Below, in pieces: positions 61,951 through 64,000 of a stretch of DNA of 64,000 bases. The notes under the pieces were generated by a model. It saw only the letters and a program-made list of their open reading frames with translations, was not told where the DNA came from and made no database searches. The position numbers were made by a program, and so were the translations under genes. The stretch's first letter is position 1; each line of letters starts with the position of its first letter. The DNA comes from an uncultured Woeseiaceae bacterium (GTDB taxonomy: Bacteria > Pseudomonadota > Gammaproteobacteria > Steroidobacterales > Woeseiaceae), in NCBI GenBank assembly GCA_945788625.1, contig CALZMQ010000043.1:1-64000 (forward strand), read 5' to 3'.

Positions 61951-64000
61951 CTACCGTCGCCCCTCAGCGCGGTGACCGGTTTTTTTTCTTATAGGTATAT
62001 GCCGTACGAAGTTCGAGCCCACGTGTCGCTCCGCCAACTCTATGATCTCTTTCTGATACGACTCGTACAACGATAGCTGTTCGGCAAACAGCAATTTTCG
62101 TGCCTCTTCGTCATTCGCGTCAAACCACTGCCGCCACTTCCTGGTGTCGAAATCACCCTCCTCTGAGTGCTCAATGATTGCTTCGTGTAAATCATTCATT
62201 ACAAGTGCCTGTTCGTAAGTCAACGGCAATGTGGGCCAGGTATTTTTTCGCACCAGGTTGTCGCTTAGAAACGACGATATCTTTGCCAAAGCCCGCACCT
62301 CGTTTTGCCTCGAACTGAAGAGTTGCCGTTCACCTACGACCGGCATTGCGTCAACCGCAATATCAAGGGAAGCCAGGGAAGTGTGTATTTTTTCCTGTGA
62401 GGCCAACTGAGACGAACTGTCACCTGTGCCATATATCAGTAAGACATGAAGACGGCGATTCTCCAGCATTTTGTCTTGAGCTGTTTCCACCACAAAATCG
62501 GGATTCCCGAACACACCACCAAAACTGATCGCACAGTCGAAGGTATCGCTGCGCAGAGCGATCAGTAGGGCCAGTTCGGCGCCAGTGCCCCTGCCGAACA
62601 GGCAGAGCTGGCTTTCGTCCGCGAAATCTTCCTGCATCAACCCGTGTATAGCATCAGCAACATCCGATACTCGGGCCATCAACGACGTTGCCGGAGGAGA
62701 GGCGTCGCTTCTTGCCGCCGGACTACCGTTCAGCATCAGCACATTGAGGCCCTGTCTGTGGAAGAACCAGGTATCTTCATCAAATCCCCACTGCCACCTC
62801 GATTCGTCAGATACGCCCCGTAACATAACGACCGATGGTTTTGCTTTGCTCGAACCCTCTAGCGGCAAGCTGATGTATCCCGATACTTCCGATCCGGTTT
62901 TCGACTCAAAACTGACGGACCGAAGTTCGTAGTTGTCATCTTCGTCTCCACCTATTATCGATAGCGCACTTCTCGAATCTACCAAGCGATCGGCTTGGCC
63001 TGAAATTGTATCGACGATGAAATAGGAGCTCGGATAATCATCATCCATCCGCTTCGCAATTATCCTTCTGCCATCGATGCTCGAACTTACAAAAGAAATA
63101 TCAGAATTGGGCATTGCTGCTAGAAACGACTTGTGTAGCTGCGTTAAACGTTTGGCATTGTCGAGATAGGACCAGCCTGGTAAGCCGGGAACATAGCGCG
63201 CGGCGAACGGACGGTTAGAGCTGTCAACCATGACCTGATCAACAGCGAAAGACTCATGCTGAAAAAGCACTGTCGTTGCACCGGTCTCAATTGCCACAGC
63301 AACCAGACCCTCAACGACGGAGTCAACGTCCAAAGTTGCGAACGCGACGCCCGAGTCGTCGACGGCAACAATCCTCGGGGTTCCATGCAACTCTCTCCAA
63401 CTCTGATCACCCATGTCGCTCCATAGCATGACCCGATTTTCCCCAGCGTCATTGATGCCTTCCGCCGCCATGTACTTCGTATTCGGGGACACGGAAAGCC
63501 TGGTTAGCTGGAACGGTGGATAATCAAGTGGCTCGATGGAATCGGATGCAAGATCGATCCGCCAAAGGCCGCGATCACCCCTGTCAGCCACCAGGAAGGC
63601 GCCGGGTTTTGACGACAGACCGTCGCCAAGGGCCAATCTTCTTCCCGCCAGAGCTTTCTGTACGGCTGATTCGCCGCCGTTAGCGCCGCCGATTCGCATT
63701 GAATCGCCGGTAATTTCCAGCACTTCGATTTCCCCGGTGGACTGTGGCTCAAGTTGATATTTGACATCTTCGGCGAGCTGTAAGGCGATGCGCTGATCGT
63801 CAACCCAAGCGACGGACTGAATGCGCTGTGGAACTTTTGACTTCCGGGAGTAGGCAGTATTCTTATTGGCCACACTAACGATTAGCAGAAGATCCACGTC
63901 CCCCGAGCGATTCAGCAGTGCAATATGCTCGCCATCAGGCGAAAGTAACGCTGCCTGAATGCCGTCACGACCAAGAACTGATTGCCCGGCATAACCTGTC
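61951..64000 (-). CDS. S9 prolyl-oligopeptidase-like protein, apparently inactive (5' end outside window)
   Basis: At least 683 codons are open from the right edge to a stop at 61951; the start lies beyond the window. The N-terminal part shows beta-propeller-type repeats (LLSPDGEHIALLNRSG; LSVSPNTKYMAAEGI). The C-terminal part is an alpha/beta hydrolase of the S9 type (KPSVVMLRGVSDESRWQWGFDEDTWFFHRQGLNVLMLNGSP). The nucleophile elbow reads FGRGTGAEL where the family has GxSxGG, and the His loop reads GERQLF where it has GEGHGF, so the catalytic Ser and His appear to be lost. A binding or regulatory role is possible. Confidence 0.75.
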   Translation of the reverse strand, partial: TGYAGQSVLGRDGIQAALLSPDGEHIALLNRSGDVDLLLIVSVANKNTAYSRKSKVPQRIQSVAWVDDQRIALQLAEDVKYQLEPQSTGEIEVLEITGDSMRIGGANGGESAVQKALAGRRLALGDGLSSKPGAFLVADRGDRGLWRIDLASDSIEPLDYPPFQLTRLSVSPNTKYMAAEGINDAGENRVMLWSDMGDQSWRELHGTPRIVAVDDSGVAFATLDVDSVVEGLVAVAIETGATTVLFQHESFAVDQVMVDSSNRPFAARYVPGLPGWSYLDNAKRLTQLHKSFLAAMPNSDISFVSSSIDGRRIIAKRMDDDYPSSYFIVDTISGQADRLVDSRSALSIIGGDEDDNYELRSVSFESKTGSEVSGYISLPLEGSSKAKPSVVMLRGVSDESRWQWGFDEDTWFFHRQGLNVLMLNGSPAARSDASPPATSLMARVSDVADAIHGLMQEDFADESQLCLFGRGTGAELALLIALRSDTFDCAISFGGVFGNPDFVVETAQDKMLENRRLHVLLIYGTGDSSSQLASQEKIHTSLASLDIAVDAMPVVGERQLFSSRQNEVRALAKISSFLSDNLVRKNTWPTLPLTYEQALVMNDLHEAIIEHSEEGDFDTRKWRQWFDANDEEARKLLFAEQLSLYESYQKEIIELAERHVGSNFVRHIPIRKKTGHRAEGRR

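Overview
The window reads as a stretch of chromosome from a free-living, probably marine, aerobic gammaproteobacterium. That placement is inferred from gene order: dksA-gluQ, and the complete rimP-nusA-infB-rbfA-truB-rpsO-pnp block, which is the standard gammaproteobacterial arrangement. It also rests on the abundance of exported, TAT-type and lipoprotein genes. I cannot name the genus. No tRNA, rRNA, CRISPR array, prophage or intact insertion sequence is visible.

Layout. 0-3.3 kb (+): a DksA-type factor with a long Lys/Ala-rich, histone H1-like N-terminus, GluQ tRNA-modifying synthetase, a well-formed candidate small RNA, and a YheT-like hydrolase. 3.3-11.9 kb (-): the translation/transcription operon with a structured rimP leader. 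Its last gene, pnp, carries a 56-nt net deletion that shifts the frame and removes an active-site segment. 12-17.6 kb: a MarC-type membrane protein, a DUF6455 protein and a three-gene 2-oxoacid:ferredoxin oxidoreductase operon. In that operon the gamma subunit is fused to a GltD-like flavoprotein and a ferredoxin. 17.7-23.3 kb: a hydrolase, a guanylate-kinase-like/CHAD pair, a CNNM/CorC-type transporter and a membrane protein/XRE pair.

23.3-28.3 kb (-): a CPA1 antiporter followed by two enzymes that each carry an N-terminal Rieske domain, one on a glutamate-synthase-type flavoenzyme and one on a ThDP enzyme. 28.5-41.8 kb: exported proteins, including a DUF4382 lipoprotein with three tandem repeats, a sugar-cation symporter next to a TonB-receptor remnant, a tyrosinase with a stand-alone copy of its C-terminal domain, a membrane-anchored protein combining two haem-c motifs with a von Willebrand A domain, and an exported KatG. 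42-48.2 kb (-): a patatin lipoprotein and CapA lipoprotein pair, then a metzincin-like secreted protein and its partner.

48.7-50.5 kb: a compact mercury-type locus without merA. A MerR regulator faces a GDCCVxC protein, a small membrane protein and a MerB-like protein across a 19-bp-spacer MerR promoter. 50.5-59.6 kb: a PI-PLC-like protein, a TPR signalling protein, an Acg-type nitroreductase, a HAD phosphatase, an aldo/keto reductase, a membrane serine hydrolase and a SnoaL-like protein. 59.6-61.7 kb: a degraded IS30-type left end and a three-gene operon of helical envelope proteins. The window ends inside an S9-like peptidase that appears to have lost its catalytic Ser and His.

The strongest leads are the Rieske/Rieske module, the fused POR operon, the haem-vWA protein beside tyrosinase, the merA-less mercury locus with an altered MerB active site, the candidate sRNA and the pnp deletion.
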